DNA of 64,000 nucleotides from Methanolobus psychrotolerans (GCF_002243045.1 NZ_MBKP01000004.1:124001-188000); one strand, 5' to 3'; numbered from the stretch's first letter, positions 43,113 to 52,342 are shown. The notes: generated from the sequence alone by a model not told the origin. Made by a program: numbers and translations.

Positions 43113-44143
43113 TATTGACCTCCTTCTTCTTTCAGGGGCCTGAGCACATTTTCGCAACCTTCGGTGGAATAGACTTTTATTATCTTTTCTGCCAGTTTCT
43201 TACAGTATCCGCATTTGTTGCAGACTTTTCTGCATTGCTTCCACTGGAATATTGCTCCTTCCAGTTCTTTGTTGGGTATATAAAAAAGGTCTTTCAGGTC
43301 TTTTGGGCAATCAAGCAGGTCCATAAGGTTGCCGTCATATGATTCGCTTGAATAAGCCTGTACGTTGTTGAGTATCCAGTTGGGGAAGTGCGTCCTGCCA
43401 CCTATTTTGAATATGTCTGTTATATGTTTGTATTCCCTGAGGTCTTCCGGCCTTATCCATGGGGATTTGATAAGTTGCTGCGGATCATTTATCCTGAGTG
43501 AAAGGCATTTGTAATAATAATAGTCATCAAGCACATTTAATTTTGGTCCCGGTCCATTAGCATGGGAGAAGAAATTAAAGTGTGCATATCTGAAAGGACA
43601 TTGGTATAAGCATCCTTCATTTACCAGGAGTTTCAGGTCACAGGACACTGCATCCCTAATGGCTTCAAGTTTATCAAAATCCCGGTTAATGACCGGATCT
43701 ATAACAATAGTATCTGCCCCGAGTTCTTCATAGAACTCTGCCTTTTGCGGTGAGTCCACAAAAGAAAGTACTGATACCACGACTTCCATATCATAATCCT
43801 TTGCCAGCATTTCAACAAAGTATGGCTCAGCAACAGTTATAGAATCGATTCCTATTTTATTGAGTTGATTAAAATACCAGTTGATCCTGTTGTATCCTTC
43901 AGGGGTGAGATGTTGTCCGCCCATGCATGAACTGTTAAGGACTATCTCCATCTTAACTCCCTTTTCGTGGGCATATATGGTTTGCTCAGCTATCTCTTCA
44001 AGTCCCGGTGCGCTGAGATTAGTTCTTCCGGTACCTACATAATCAGGAGTACCTGCCATGTAAATCCCATATATGTCATTGGAGCTGGTGAGCAGTTCTT
44101 CAAGTCCCTCAAGATGTCCCACATGGGGCACATACAGTTTCAT
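43112..44143 (-). CDS. Peptidase U32-family protein
   Basis: 343 residues. TIM-barrel-like U32 features: MKLYVPHVGHLEGLEELL, GIDSITVAEPYFVEMLAKDY and VNEGCLYQCPFRYAHFNFF, where two cysteines resemble the 4Fe-4S ligands of UbiU/UbiV and RlhA. A second Cys set, CRKVCNKCGYCKKLAEK, is near the C-terminus. U32 proteins are mostly Fe-S hydroxylases for RNA bases or quinones rather than peptidases. Coupled to the small cysteine-rich protein downstream; substrate unknown. Confidence 0.8.
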   Translation of the reverse strand: MKLYVPHVGHLEGLEELLTSSNDIYGIYMAGTPDYVGTGRTNLSAPGLEEIAEQTIYAHEKGVKMEIVLNSSCMGGQHLTPEGYNRINWYFNQLNKIGIDSITVAEPYFVEMLAKDYDMEVVVSVLSFVDSPQKAEFYEELGADTIVIDPVINRDFDKLEAIRDAVSCDLKLLVNEGCLYQCPFRYAHFNFFSHANGPGPKLNVLDDYYYYKCLSLRINDPQQLIKSPWIRPEDLREYKHITDIFKIGGRTHFPNWILNNVQAYSSESYDGNLMDLLDCPKDLKDLFYIPNKELEGAIFQWKQCRKVCNKCGYCKKLAEKIIKVYSTEGCENVLRPLKEEGGQ

Positions 44144-44230
44144 TGTTTGGTGGTACTCTTTAATTTAGATAAGTATTTTGGTACTGGAATAAGCACAAAT
44201 CTTATCAATTGCCACCATATCCAGTTATTC

Positions 44231-45043
44231 ATGATACTAGGTGCTTCGTCCTTTACAGGCAAATTTTCCGATATAGCTTCAGAATTGCAATCAGTCGAAC
44301 TTTACATGCCAAAACTTAACGTATATAAGGATTCCATATTGCAGAAAGACATCCTTGGTTCAATACTTGATGAGCTTTCAGTATTTGATATGAGGACCTC
44401 AGTGCATGCTCCTTATTTTGCTGATGTGCCTACTTATCCTAAAGATGTGGTTGTTGACACAGCCAACATGGGTGAAACGGAGTTCCGCCTTATCAGGGAA
44501 TCAATAGATATTGCCGCAAGGCTTGGTTCTGGGACTGTGGTTCTGCACCCCGGGCGATTTGACACTGACCATGAAGCCTGTTTTAACAAAATGATCTCCA
44601 ACCTAAAAATCCTTGCAGCCTATGCGCAGGACTGCGGGGTGATGCTGGGGCTTGAGAATAAGGAAGGTACTTCGACTGGTAATATGTGTTGTAGCGCAGA
44701 GGAACTTGTGCGGGCCGTGACAGAAGTTAATTCCGATAATCTTGGGGCGACCTTTGATATTGGTCACGCGAACCTTACATGTGGTGGTGACCAGGTAAAA
44801 CTTCATGAATTCGCAAAGGCAATCGCTCTTTATGTGGTTCATGTGCACGTCCACGACAATAACGGGGTCTGGACAGACCAATATGATGGAGATGAACATC
44901 TTGCACCCGGGGCGGGAACTATTGACTACACTGCCCTGAAAGAATTGAAAGGGTACCAGGGAATTTATAATATGGAGTTGTTCTCCATGGAAGATGTCCG
45001 TATGGGCAAGGAAACGATAAAAAAGTGCCTGGAAAATCTGTAA
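44231..45043 (+). CDS. TIM-barrel sugar isomerase / AP endonuclease 2 family protein
   Basis: 270 residues from ATG 44231 (MILGASSFTGKFSDI). A longer reading frame extends upstream into the divergent U32 gene and is rejected. Metal-binding residues of the xylose isomerase-like barrel are seen in HAPYFAD, VLHPGRF, LENKEG, TFDIGHANL, VHVHDNNG and NMELFS. Members are sugar-phosphate isomerases, epimerases or endonuclease IV relatives; the lack of a second conserved His pattern leaves the substrate open. Confidence 0.8.
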   Translation: MILGASSFTGKFSDIASELQSVELYMPKLNVYKDSILQKDILGSILDELSVFDMRTSVHAPYFADVPTYPKDVVVDTANMGETEFRLIRESIDIAARLGSGTVVLHPGRFDTDHEACFNKMISNLKILAAYAQDCGVMLGLENKEGTSTGNMCCSAEELVRAVTEVNSDNLGATFDIGHANLTCGGDQVKLHEFAKAIALYVVHVHVHDNNGVWTDQYDGDEHLAPGAGTIDYTALKELKGYQGIYNMELFSMEDVRMGKETIKKCLENL

Positions 45044-45089
45044 TGCACATTTTGAAAGCCAGCGTTTGTTTCCAGTTCTGGCTTGTTTC

Positions 45090-45500
45090 TTAAATGTTGT
45101 AATTAGGCGGTACAACCAGGACAAGTACGTCCGATATCTGGAGCACTTTCTCAGTGACAGACCCTACCAGTTTTTTCAGGCCATTCTTGCCCTGTGTGCC
45201 CATGATTATTCGATCAACACTCATGTCCCTGGCAATCTCAACTATCTTCTCGGGGGCACTGCCGTCTTCTATCAGGGTTTCGATCCTTTCCATGGAGCAT
45301 CCTGATTCAATGAGTATATCCGCAATCATCGAAATGACATTCTCTGCTCCTTCCTTCTGCCATGTCTTCCTGGAGAAACCCTTGTCGGGAACAACGTGGA
45401 GAACAATCAACTTGTAATCATGTTTTAAAGCTATTCTGGCTGCTACTCTAGCGGCATTTGATGAATATATTGAACCATCTGTGGGGATGAGTATTTTCAT
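45090..45500 (-). CDS. Universal stress protein, UspA family
   Basis: 136 residues. MKILIPTDGSIYSSNAARVA is the N-terminal ATP-binding strand-loop, and IIMGTQGKNGLKKLVGSVTE is the G-2x-G-9x-G-S/T motif, so ATP binding is likely. It has the single-domain length. Regulated expression on stress is typical of the family; no operator is visible. Confidence 0.92.
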   Translation of the reverse strand: MKILIPTDGSIYSSNAARVAARIALKHDYKLIVLHVVPDKGFSRKTWQKEGAENVISMIADILIESGCSMERIETLIEDGSAPEKIVEIARDMSVDRIIMGTQGKNGLKKLVGSVTEKVLQISDVLVLVVPPNYNI

Positions 45501-45608
45501 TCAATTTATGAATTGTGTAAGTTATTATTAAATATGTTGGATTCTCTAATGTGTAATACAATGGCTGCAATACTTCGTGCATGTCATTCTAATGATGGGT
45601 GAATGGCA

Positions 45609-46076
45609 ATGAACAAATACCGTAAATTCAAGAAAATGGATAACAAAAGTTATTCCGATGTAACTCGTTTTTTGAAAGAGACAACACATCTTACTGCAAG
45701 AGAATGGGTTATCTCCCGGATGTGTGCAGATTTTAAGAATCTTTCCAACCAGTCTGAAATGACTTGGATAGGTGAGAACCTGCCGGAACTTGTTCCTTTC
45801 ATGGATGAGACTTACTCACGGCAGGAAGTCTCAAATGCAAGAGCATCTTTCAAGAAAAAAGTCCAGCGCAGTGGCACTACTTTTTTTTATGCCTACTATG
45901 CAGGTCTGATCACACAGGAAGAAATGATCGCCATCATTCACCAGATGGTGACAGATATCAAAAAACTGATGGACACAGAAGGCAGTGAGGTTCCCCAGGA
46001 GCATGCCACAGAGGTCCAGTTGCTCATTGCCGAGGTATTGAGAAAAATAAATGAATCACTGGATGAAGAGTATTAA
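45609..46076 (+). CDS. Conserved archaeal protein (DUF5806-like)
   Basis: 155 residues from ATG 45609, preceded by GGGTGAATGGCA; an ATG two codons earlier is too close to that ribosome binding site. Mostly helical and charged: YSDVTRFLKETTHLTAREWV, TRMCADF-like SRMCADFKNLS, and IIHQMVTDIKKLMDTEGSEV. Similar proteins occur across Euryarchaeota, including haloarchaea (I recall DUF5806). No known activity. Converges with the next gene 3 bases apart. Confidence 0.65.
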   Translation: MNKYRKFKKMDNKSYSDVTRFLKETTHLTAREWVISRMCADFKNLSNQSEMTWIGENLPELVPFMDETYSRQEVSNARASFKKKVQRSGTTFFYAYYAGLITQEEMIAIIHQMVTDIKKLMDTEGSEVPQEHATEVQLLIAEVLRKINESLDEEY

Positions 46077-46079
46077 GTA

Positions 46080-46394
46080 TCAGCACTCTTCCAGCCCGTG
46101 CCTTTTACAATAGTTCAGATATCCCCGCAGCATTCTCATCTCTACCTGCCTGATATATCTCATCTGCACTCTGGATACGTGCAGTGTGTTGTTTCCAATT
46201 TTCATCTTTATATCGGAATCCTTAGGTACACTCATTTCCACAGGAACAATGGCAGGCCCTCCGCAGGTGGTGCACAGTCGATAGTCTTTTTTTGATTTGA
46301 GGATAAAATCTTTAACTTCATTTTCTATCTTTATTTCGCATGGAATGTCTATCATGGGTACAAGGCAGTATTCTGCATACTTAAGCTTTATCAT
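46080..46394 (-). CDS. Conserved hypothetical with Cys pair
   Basis: 104 residues. A basic, beta-rich N-terminus (KYAEYCLVPMIDIPCEIKIE), a CTTCGGPAIVPVEM knuckle that could bind zinc with the C-terminal YCKRHGLEEC, and a helical RVQMRYIRQVEMRMLRGYLN. I do not recognise the family. Start ATG at 46394. Confidence 0.6.
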   Translation of the reverse strand: MIKLKYAEYCLVPMIDIPCEIKIENEVKDFILKSKKDYRLCTTCGGPAIVPVEMSVPKDSDIKMKIGNNTLHVSRVQMRYIRQVEMRMLRGYLNYCKRHGLEEC

Positions 46395-46459
46395 GGTCTG
46401 CCTGTTAATCGTTGATTTTCAGGGCAAATTTAAATTGAATGAGTTGTATTGGTTAACCC

Positions 46460-46753
46460 ATGTTGATGAAAGACAGGGGTAAACTGGTCATATGGCCTGC
46501 GTACATCGATAAAACAAAATCCAGAAGTGAAGGGCGTATAATCTCCAGAAAGACTTCTGTGGAAGCCCCGACTCTCAATGAGATCAATCTTGCGGCACAA
46601 AAGCTGGGATTTAATCCGGAAGTTGAGGCAGACAAGGCTTATCCGCATAGCTGGTGGGAAACACGTGGCAGAGTACTTATCGATAATACTGCCCCAAAGA
46701 CTCATCTTGCCAGAAGGATATGCGCCGCTATCAAAGATATGCGCTCAAGATAG
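46460..46753 (+). CDS. srp19: Signal recognition particle 19 kDa protein
   Basis: 97 residues. KDRGKLVIWPAYIDKTKSRS is the conserved start of archaeal SRP19 (an MK start two codons in is an alternative), followed by EGRIISRKTSVEAPTLNEI and a basic C-terminus. It binds helices 6 and 8 of 7S RNA and helps SRP54 assemble. The stop is UAG. The Sec61 beta gene faces it 40 bases downstream, so two parts of the export path are adjacent. Confidence 0.93.
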   Translation: MLMKDRGKLVIWPAYIDKTKSRSEGRIISRKTSVEAPTLNEINLAAQKLGFNPEVEADKAYPHSWWETRGRVLIDNTAPKTHLARRICAAIKDMRSR

Positions 46754-46793
46754 TCTTTATTATTTTATTTATAAAAAAAATCAAATATGTGGC

Positions 46794-46973
46794 TTATGCT
46801 ATTGGCCACCTTCCAAAATTTGCCTCAAGTATAAGGATAGCAAGTCCGATAACCACACCGACAATAACTACAGTTTTTGGGTCTATGTGTATTGCTTTTT
46901 TGTCGGCTTCGTAATAGCGCATAAGGCCGGCAGATGACATCAAGCCGCTACCGCTGGATTTTTTCTGTGACAT
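46794..46973 (-). CDS. secG: Preprotein translocase subunit SecG (Sec61 beta)
   Basis: 59 residues; a short gene below common length cutoffs. MSQKKSSGSGLMSSAGLMRY begins the protein, then YEADKKAIHIDPKTV leads into a single C-terminal transmembrane helix (VIVGVVIGLAILILEANFG). This is the archaeal Sec61 beta pattern: a cytosolic segment containing GLMRYYE and a tail-anchored helix. AAGGAG lies 6 bases before the ATG. Peripheral subunit of the SecYEG channel. Confidence 0.92.
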   Translation of the reverse strand: MSQKKSSGSGLMSSAGLMRYYEADKKAIHIDPKTVVIVGVVIGLAILILEANFGRWPIA

Positions 46974-47081
46974 TGTATCTCCTTATTTAATGTTTATAAT
47001 TAGTACTTATTAACCTGATATATTGGTTATTATTAATTTATTTGTCCCTTCATGTCTTTCATGATTTAAAAGGATACTCAT

Positions 47082-48101
47082 TCATGCAAGAAGTTCATCC
47101 AGCAAAAATGGCGGATAGAATACTCCTTTTTCAGTGATCACCGCAGTCACATTCTCCATCGGTGTTGCATCAAATGCCGGATTATACACTTTGACATCCG
47201 CTGGTGCTATCTGCACATCCCTGAAGAAGCGCAACTCATTTTCATCCCTCAGCTCGATTGTAACAGTGTCTTCCCAGTTCTCCGGGTCAAAGGTGGAAAT
47301 CGGGGCTGCGACATAGAATGGAATCTCATGCTCTTTTGCAAGCACTGAGTGAGTGTAGGTCCCTATCTTGTTGAACACTGCATCTCCTGTTATCCTGTCT
47401 GCACCTACGATTACCTTGTCTACCATGCCCTTGCTCATGACATGCCCTGACATAGAATCCGTGATAAGCGTCACAGGTATCTTATCCTGCATGAGCTCCC
47501 AGGTGGTTATCCTGCCACCCTGGTTCAGTGGTCTTGTCTCACATGCAATGACGTTGATCACTTTCCCTGACTCAACTGCAGAGCGGATGACTCCAAGTGC
47601 TGTGCCCCAGTCCACACATGCCATCCTGCCTGCATTGCAGTGGGTCATAACGGTGTCGCCATCATCCAGCAGTTTGGCTCCGTGTTTTCCCAGTTTCTTG
47701 TTAGTTGCCACATCCTCATCAGCAATGTTCTTCGCCTCGGACAAAACCACATCCTTGATACCATCAAGGTCGAATGCATCTGAAATTGCATCCATTGTCC
47801 TGTCAACACCCCATGCAAGGTTAATTGCTGTTGGACGTGTGGCCTTAATAGTCTTTGCAGCTATCTTAAGGTCCTTTGTCAGTGCATCCATCTTTTCTGC
47901 ACTGCTCAGGGTTGCGGCAAGTGCGATACCATATGCACCGGCAGCCCCCAGCGCAGGAGCACCCCTTACTCTCAGGGACTTGATAGCTTCACAAAGCGAG
48001 GCAAGCGTTTTGCATTCAATGACCTTATACTCCAGTGGGAGAAGTGTCTGGTCTATCATTACGATTGAACTTGATTCATCATTCCAGTCTATGGTTCTCA
48101 T
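47082..48101 (-). CDS. mtnA: S-methyl-5-thioribose-1-phosphate isomerase-like protein
   Basis: 339 residues of the eIF2B alpha/MtnA family. SLRVRGAPALGAAGAYGIAL, THCNAGRMACVDWGTALGVI with the catalytic Cys, and CETRPLNQGGRITTWEL then GADRITGDAVFNKIGTYTHS with the catalytic Asp are MtnA hallmarks. It converts methylthioribose-1-P to methylthioribulose-1-P in methionine salvage; in methanogens it may act on 5-deoxyribose-1-P instead. It is distinct from the AMP-pathway ribose-1,5-bisphosphate isomerase. Confidence 0.88.
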   Translation of the reverse strand: MRTIDWNDESSSIVMIDQTLLPLEYKVIECKTLASLCEAIKSLRVRGAPALGAAGAYGIALAATLSSAEKMDALTKDLKIAAKTIKATRPTAINLAWGVDRTMDAISDAFDLDGIKDVVLSEAKNIADEDVATNKKLGKHGAKLLDDGDTVMTHCNAGRMACVDWGTALGVIRSAVESGKVINVIACETRPLNQGGRITTWELMQDKIPVTLITDSMSGHVMSKGMVDKVIVGADRITGDAVFNKIGTYTHSVLAKEHEIPFYVAAPISTFDPENWEDTVTIELRDENELRFFRDVQIAPADVKVYNPAFDATPMENVTAVITEKGVFYPPFLLDELLA

Positions 48102-48260
48102 GCTATCTGCTCTTTAAATGTATCAACCGGGATAAAAATGTAAAGGTTGGTGGGTTAGTTTTCATAGGTAAGGGCGAAGATTGTGTCGGCGAGCCACTTG
48201 CGGAAAGAGGCGTATGCCAAACCAGATACGTGTGTTAATTCATCCTGGAATCCGAAACAA

Positions 48261-48268
48261 TATATAAA
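48261..48268 (+). promoter_or_regulatory. TATA box before the tetranucleotide repeat
   Basis: TATATAAA precedes the CAAT repeat by 12 bases, so transcription should start within or just after the repeat. Confidence 0.6.
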
Positions 48269-48280
48269 TTGAATTTCTTT

Positions 48281-48300
48281 CAATCAATCAATCAATCAAT
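48281..48300 (+). repeat. Tetranucleotide repeat (CAAT)5
   Basis: Five perfect CAAT units (20 bases) lie between the TATA box and the GTG start at 48312. Slippage would change the promoter or leader spacing by four bases per unit, without changing the protein. Confidence 0.8.
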
Positions 48301-48311
48301 TACTTTAAGGG

Positions 48312-48977
48312 GTGAAAAAAACGGGTCTTTCTGATTATATTGGCAGGTACTGGGTCGGGGCTGAGGCTATTTATGCGGTAATAATCGCAATGACCTTTAC
48401 CAGTGTTCTCAGGACGTATATTGCCACATCGGATGCATCACATCTTCCTCTCGTATATTCTGCTCTTTTTTGCTGTATAGCCTGGGGAATTGCAGATGGC
48501 TCATTCTATGTATGGGAGAGAAAATACACCCTCCAGATGGAGAATGATATAATTGATATGTGCAGATCAAAGCGAAAAAAGAATGCTGCAACATCCCTGA
48601 TAGATGATCAACTGGGAAATACTATCCTGAGCAATATAGATGTGGATAAGAGGCAGCAATTGTATGGTGAGCTTGTATCACATCTCGCCACAGCCGGGAA
48701 AAAGGAATCAGTTTCTGCCAGGGATGTGTTTAATATAATTATGGGGACGACTTTTGTTTCCACGTCCACAGGATTGATAATCGTCCTTCCTTTCTTTCTC
48801 ACCGGAGACATGTACTCTGCTCTGGCCATATCCAACTGGCTTGGCATATTCCTGCTTTTCACTATAGGCTACTACCGGACATACGAAGAAAACCTGCGCC
48901 AAAGGTTTAGATCAGGTTTTATTACTGCCATCATCGGCATGATGATCGCAGCAATTACAGTCATGCTGGGTGGCTAA
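48312..48977 (+). CDS. Membrane protein, VIT1/CCC1-like
   Basis: 221 residues from GTG 48312, with about five transmembrane segments. The CIAWGIADGSFYVWERKY stretch recalls the ferritin-like VIT1/CCC1 iron/manganese transporter family, but the central loop (MENDIIDMCRSKRKKNAA) is not an obvious metal site. The ribosome binding site AAGGG is very close to the GTG, so the mRNA may be translated in another mode. The CAAT repeat lies just upstream. Transport substrate is uncertain. Confidence 0.6.
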   Translation: MKKTGLSDYIGRYWVGAEAIYAVIIAMTFTSVLRTYIATSDASHLPLVYSALFCCIAWGIADGSFYVWERKYTLQMENDIIDMCRSKRKKNAATSLIDDQLGNTILSNIDVDKRQQLYGELVSHLATAGKKESVSARDVFNIIMGTTFVSTSTGLIIVLPFFLTGDMYSALAISNWLGIFLLFTIGYYRTYEENLRQRFRSGFITAIIGMMIAAITVMLGG

Positions 48978-49067
48978 AGGCTGACGAGAATAATTGTCAC
49001 GTCCCTGTCAGGCTGTAGAAATACATTTGCCTTTCATTTATATACTCTGTTTTCCTAATATCAGCCA

Positions 49068-50912
49068 ATGCAAAAACCCCTGATAATCCACGACCCGGTA
49101 CATAAGACCATCCTGCTCGATGAGTTCGAGCAGATGATACTGAGCACAAGGCATGTGCAAAGACTAAGGAATATCCAGCAACTTGGGTTAGTTGACCATG
49201 TATATCCAGGTGCCAATCACACACGTTTTGAGCACAGTATCGGCACCATGCACATGGCATCGGTCATCGGGCAGTCCCTTTTACTGGAGGATGAGGATAT
49301 ACGCAAGATAAGGATTGCAGGACTACTGCATGATGTGGGTCATTCTGCATTCTCCCATGCGGTTGAGAACGTGCTCAAGCGTAATCCTCAGCTCCAGCCG
49401 GTCATCGAAGGGAAGAAATTCATAAAACACGAAGCTTTCTCCATGGATATTATCTCCAGAATATTGCCACAGGATAACTATATCGCAAGATATGTGGAAT
49501 CCGAATTTGGCACCGACCCATTCGACTTCTTTGATGAAATATCAAAGATAGCAACAGGTGATGCACAGTCTATTTCAAAACCGTACCTTGCTCAGGTAAT
49601 TGCAGGTGATGTGGATGCAGACAGGATAGATTTCCTTCTGCGCGACTCATATCATACAGGTGTCTCCTTCGGCCTCATAGACGTTGATCAGATAATCGGC
49701 AGCCTCATCATTAAAAACGGGAATGTTGTGCTGGGGAGTTCGGATGGTTCGGGTTACGGCAATGACATGGCTCTCACGGCTGCCGAATCCCTGCTAATAT
49801 CCCGTGCTCATCATTATACTGCTATAATACACAACCCGAAAACCCAGGCTGCAAGGGTGATGCTTCTCTATGCACTTGAGGATGCACTTGAAAAATTCAA
49901 AAATGAGTCCGGGACTGAAGCTGCAAAGAATGAGATAGTTCGCTTTTTTACAGAATACAATGACATTGACCTGCTTAATTTCATAAGGTCCCATGCATCC
50001 GAAAAATCTCTTGGATTGCTGAATGACCTGCGTGATGGCAGGCTGTATGTCCCTGTTGCCCGCCTCAGTCAGAAGATAATCCGGCCGTCCACAAGGATGG
50101 CGCTCTCTACCATTGCAAGGCATGGTGTAGCTATAAAAAGGCTTGAGGCCAGAATTGCCCGGGAACTCGGGGATGTGCTTGTGGACCTTACGGTAGCCTC
50201 CGGTGTTCCCAAAAGTATGCGCATTGCAATGGAGGGCGAGGATGGTTTCTTCTACGATGAATCCGCTCTTGCCAACGGTTTGGTTCGTGCAATATCGCGA
50301 CAATTGTCGCTTACTGCGTTCTCTCATCCCGATGTGGTCATGGATACGGATTCGACAGTTGTGCTCTCGGAGTTGCGCAGGGTGGTCGATGATCTCTCTC
50401 CCAGACTCCTTAATTTCACTCGCGAGGATCATTATCTTCCCATAGAAGGTATAATCCTTTTGTTCTATTCCGTGCATAGTCTTTTTTTAGATGAGAAGCC
50501 GGGTTTTGTCTCAATTCCACGTCTTCGGCATATTACATGGCTGTATCGTACTATCCGTGAGTTAGGCAGGTTCCCGAAACTGAGGAATCTTTTTGATTAT
50601 TCCTTTCATGAAAGGTATGGTTTCCCCTACTGTGAGAAAGTCTTTGAGGATATACAGGTGCTTGTTGCCATGGGTATTGTTGATGAGGATCTTCGCTACT
50701 ATGAAAAGGATGGGAGGTTCCGGCAGAGTTATGAATATGTGCTGACATGGGAAGGGGTTGAATATGCAGGGACACTTGCAGATGCATACAGCACGGAATT
50801 CGAGGAAATGATGTCTTATCTCTCTATGAATAAACATTCCATCACAAGGGATATGGTCACAATTCCATCCGGCAGGTATGTCTCTAAAAAGCGCCCGGCA
50901 GGTGTAAAATAA
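49068..50912 (+). CDS. HD-domain phosphohydrolase (SAMHD1/dGTPase-like)
   Basis: 614 residues. The metal-binding HD residues lie in RFEHSIGTMHMA, LLHDVGHSAFSHAVE and GDVDADRIDFLLRD, the pattern of dNTP triphosphohydrolases and COG1078 proteins. The N-terminus LIIHDPVHKTILLDEFEQMI is the family start. The C-terminal 300 residues are less conserved. It may regulate dNTP pools; that fits the nrd operon in the window but is inference. Overlaps trmI by one base (TAATG). Confidence 0.85.
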   Translation: MQKPLIIHDPVHKTILLDEFEQMILSTRHVQRLRNIQQLGLVDHVYPGANHTRFEHSIGTMHMASVIGQSLLLEDEDIRKIRIAGLLHDVGHSAFSHAVENVLKRNPQLQPVIEGKKFIKHEAFSMDIISRILPQDNYIARYVESEFGTDPFDFFDEISKIATGDAQSISKPYLAQVIAGDVDADRIDFLLRDSYHTGVSFGLIDVDQIIGSLIIKNGNVVLGSSDGSGYGNDMALTAAESLLISRAHHYTAIIHNPKTQAARVMLLYALEDALEKFKNESGTEAAKNEIVRFFTEYNDIDLLNFIRSHASEKSLGLLNDLRDGRLYVPVARLSQKIIRPSTRMALSTIARHGVAIKRLEARIARELGDVLVDLTVASGVPKSMRIAMEGEDGFFYDESALANGLVRAISRQLSLTAFSHPDVVMDTDSTVVLSELRRVVDDLSPRLLNFTREDHYLPIEGIILLFYSVHSLFLDEKPGFVSIPRLRHITWLYRTIRELGRFPKLRNLFDYSFHERYGFPYCEKVFEDIQVLVAMGIVDEDLRYYEKDGRFRQSYEYVLTWEGVEYAGTLADAYSTEFEEMMSYLSMNKHSITRDMVTIPSGRYVSKKRPAGVK

Positions 50913-51664
50913 TGTTAATTGGTGAATTGGTTTTGCTGAAGACCTCCCACCGGGATAAGGTCAGGGAGTTTATCGTAAAGGTATCCGACGATCAAATGCA
51001 CACGGATTTTGGTATAATTGAACTGTCCTCTCTCATGGATAAAGTCCCGGGAGATGTCGTGGTGTCTCATAAAGGCCAGGAGTTCACCATCCAGCGTCCC
51101 AAAATGCCTGATTTTTTCCGCCATGCAAAGAGGACCGGTGCCCCAATGATGCCCAAGGATATAGGCATGATAATCGCCTATACCGGACTCAATAAGAATG
51201 ATGTGGTTCTGGACGCAGGTACTGGTTCGGGTGTACTCGCAATGTACCTTGGATCCATTGCAAAACGTGTTGTGACTTATGAGGTAAGGGAAGATTTTGT
51301 GGAAGTTGCCCGCAAAAATGTAGAGAATGCCTGTCTTAACAACGTGGAGCTTCGATGTGGTGATATTGTTGAGGAAATAAAGAACCTTAATGAGAAATTT
51401 GACATCATAACCCTTGACACTCAGAATTCTAAAGATGTTATTCCACATGTGAAAAATGTATTGTATCAGGGAGGGTTCCTCGCTACTTATTCCCCATTCT
51501 TTGAGCAGACAAAAGAGATACGTGATGAAATCGAAGCTGCGCAATTCTATGATGTGACAACTATCGAGTGCACTGAGCGTGAGATTTCTTTTTCATCAAG
51601 GGGTACCCGGCCATCAACAACTAAAGTCGGGCACACGGGCTTTATCACAATAGCAAGAGCTTAA
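50912..51664 (+). CDS. trmI: tRNA (adenine-N1)-methyltransferase, TrmI family
   Basis: 250 residues. The N-terminal domain contains MLIGELVLLKTSHRDK; the SAM-binding motif is DAGTGSGVLAMYLGS, with YEVREDFVEVARKNV following and IITLDTQN as motif IV. Archaeal TrmI makes m1A57/58 in the T loop of tRNA. Coupled to the HD gene by a one-base overlap. Ends in TAA, with radB converging from the other strand. Confidence 0.88.
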   Translation: MLIGELVLLKTSHRDKVREFIVKVSDDQMHTDFGIIELSSLMDKVPGDVVVSHKGQEFTIQRPKMPDFFRHAKRTGAPMMPKDIGMIIAYTGLNKNDVVLDAGTGSGVLAMYLGSIAKRVVTYEVREDFVEVARKNVENACLNNVELRCGDIVEEIKNLNEKFDIITLDTQNSKDVIPHVKNVLYQGGFLATYSPFFEQTKEIRDEIEAAQFYDVTTIECTEREISFSSRGTRPSTTKVGHTGFITIARA

Positions 51665-51673
51665 GCTCTTTTT

Positions 51674-52342
51674 TTATCTTATACCTTCACCGGTTATTGT
51701 GAATTCGCAGGTCCTGCCTTCCGGGAGTGAGCGGTGTTTCCAGAGTTTTGCACGTCTTGTGCCCTCTCCTATTTTTTCAAACTGGATGATGGTTTTTGAT
51801 ATGTGCTCGATGCCACTGCCGCCTATCGGTCGTACTGTGCCTGTTGTGATGTCGTTGTATACCTGATTTGTGATGACGGCCACAATCCTGTGTTTGCGCG
51901 CAACGGCATGTACAAATCCTATCTGGTTTGCAAGTTCTCTTCTGGTTCTGATACTTGACTCTTCCTGATCAAGCTCATACCTGTAAAAAGCGGTTGCCGA
52001 ATCTATTAGTATGAGGCCTATTCTGTCTGAGATAAGTTTCTCTATTTCCTTGACAGCAGCGTACTGTTCTTCAAAATTATGGGGTTCGAATATGATTATT
52101 TGCTGTGCTATCTCCTTTGCATTCTCTCCTGCAATCTGTTTGAACCTGTCAGGTGAGATGGCCTCAGTATCTATATAGATGACTTTTTTCCCTTTTTTGA
52201 CACATTCAACAGCAAGCTGGAGGCACAAATTGCTTTTGCCACTTCCGGCTTCTCCATATATCTGTGTCACTACTCCGGTTTCAAATCCTCCTCCAAGAAG
52301 TTCGTCAATAGGCTTGCAGCCGGAACTAAGTTGTTCAGTTAT
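51674..52342 (-). CDS. radB: RadB recombinase paralogue with a non-canonical start
   Basis: 222 residues if initiated at ATA 52342; a GTG at 52270 gives only 198. RadB-type Walker A is GEAGSGKSN, Walker B is LILIDSATAF. Homology to RadB continues upstream of the GTG (ITEQLSSGCKPIDELLGGGF), a stretch needed for the fold, and no ATG, GTG or TTG occurs between there and an in-frame TAA at 52346-52348. The only codons before the ATA are AAG; AAGGGGTG sits 6 bases upstream as a ribosome binding site. RadB assists RadA in recombination. Confidence 0.8.
   Translation of the reverse strand: MTEQLSSGCKPIDELLGGGFETGVVTQIYGEAGSGKSNLCLQLAVECVKKGKKVIYIDTEAISPDRFKQIAGENAKEIAQQIIIFEPHNFEEQYAAVKEIEKLISDRIGLILIDSATAFYRYELDQEESSIRTRRELANQIGFVHAVARKHRIVAVITNQVYNDITTGTVRPIGGSGIEHISKTIIQFEKIGEGTRRAKLWKHRSLPEGRTCEFTITGEGIR

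Noticed and set aside
43967-44230. Upstream extension of the TIM-barrel gene
   Set aside because: It runs antisense through the start of the U32 gene and past its likely promoter; homology begins at ATG 44231.
51674-52270. radB as a truncated pseudogene starting at GTG
   Set aside because: The homology upstream of the GTG is intact and in frame with a good ribosome binding site, so an unusual start fits better than truncation.
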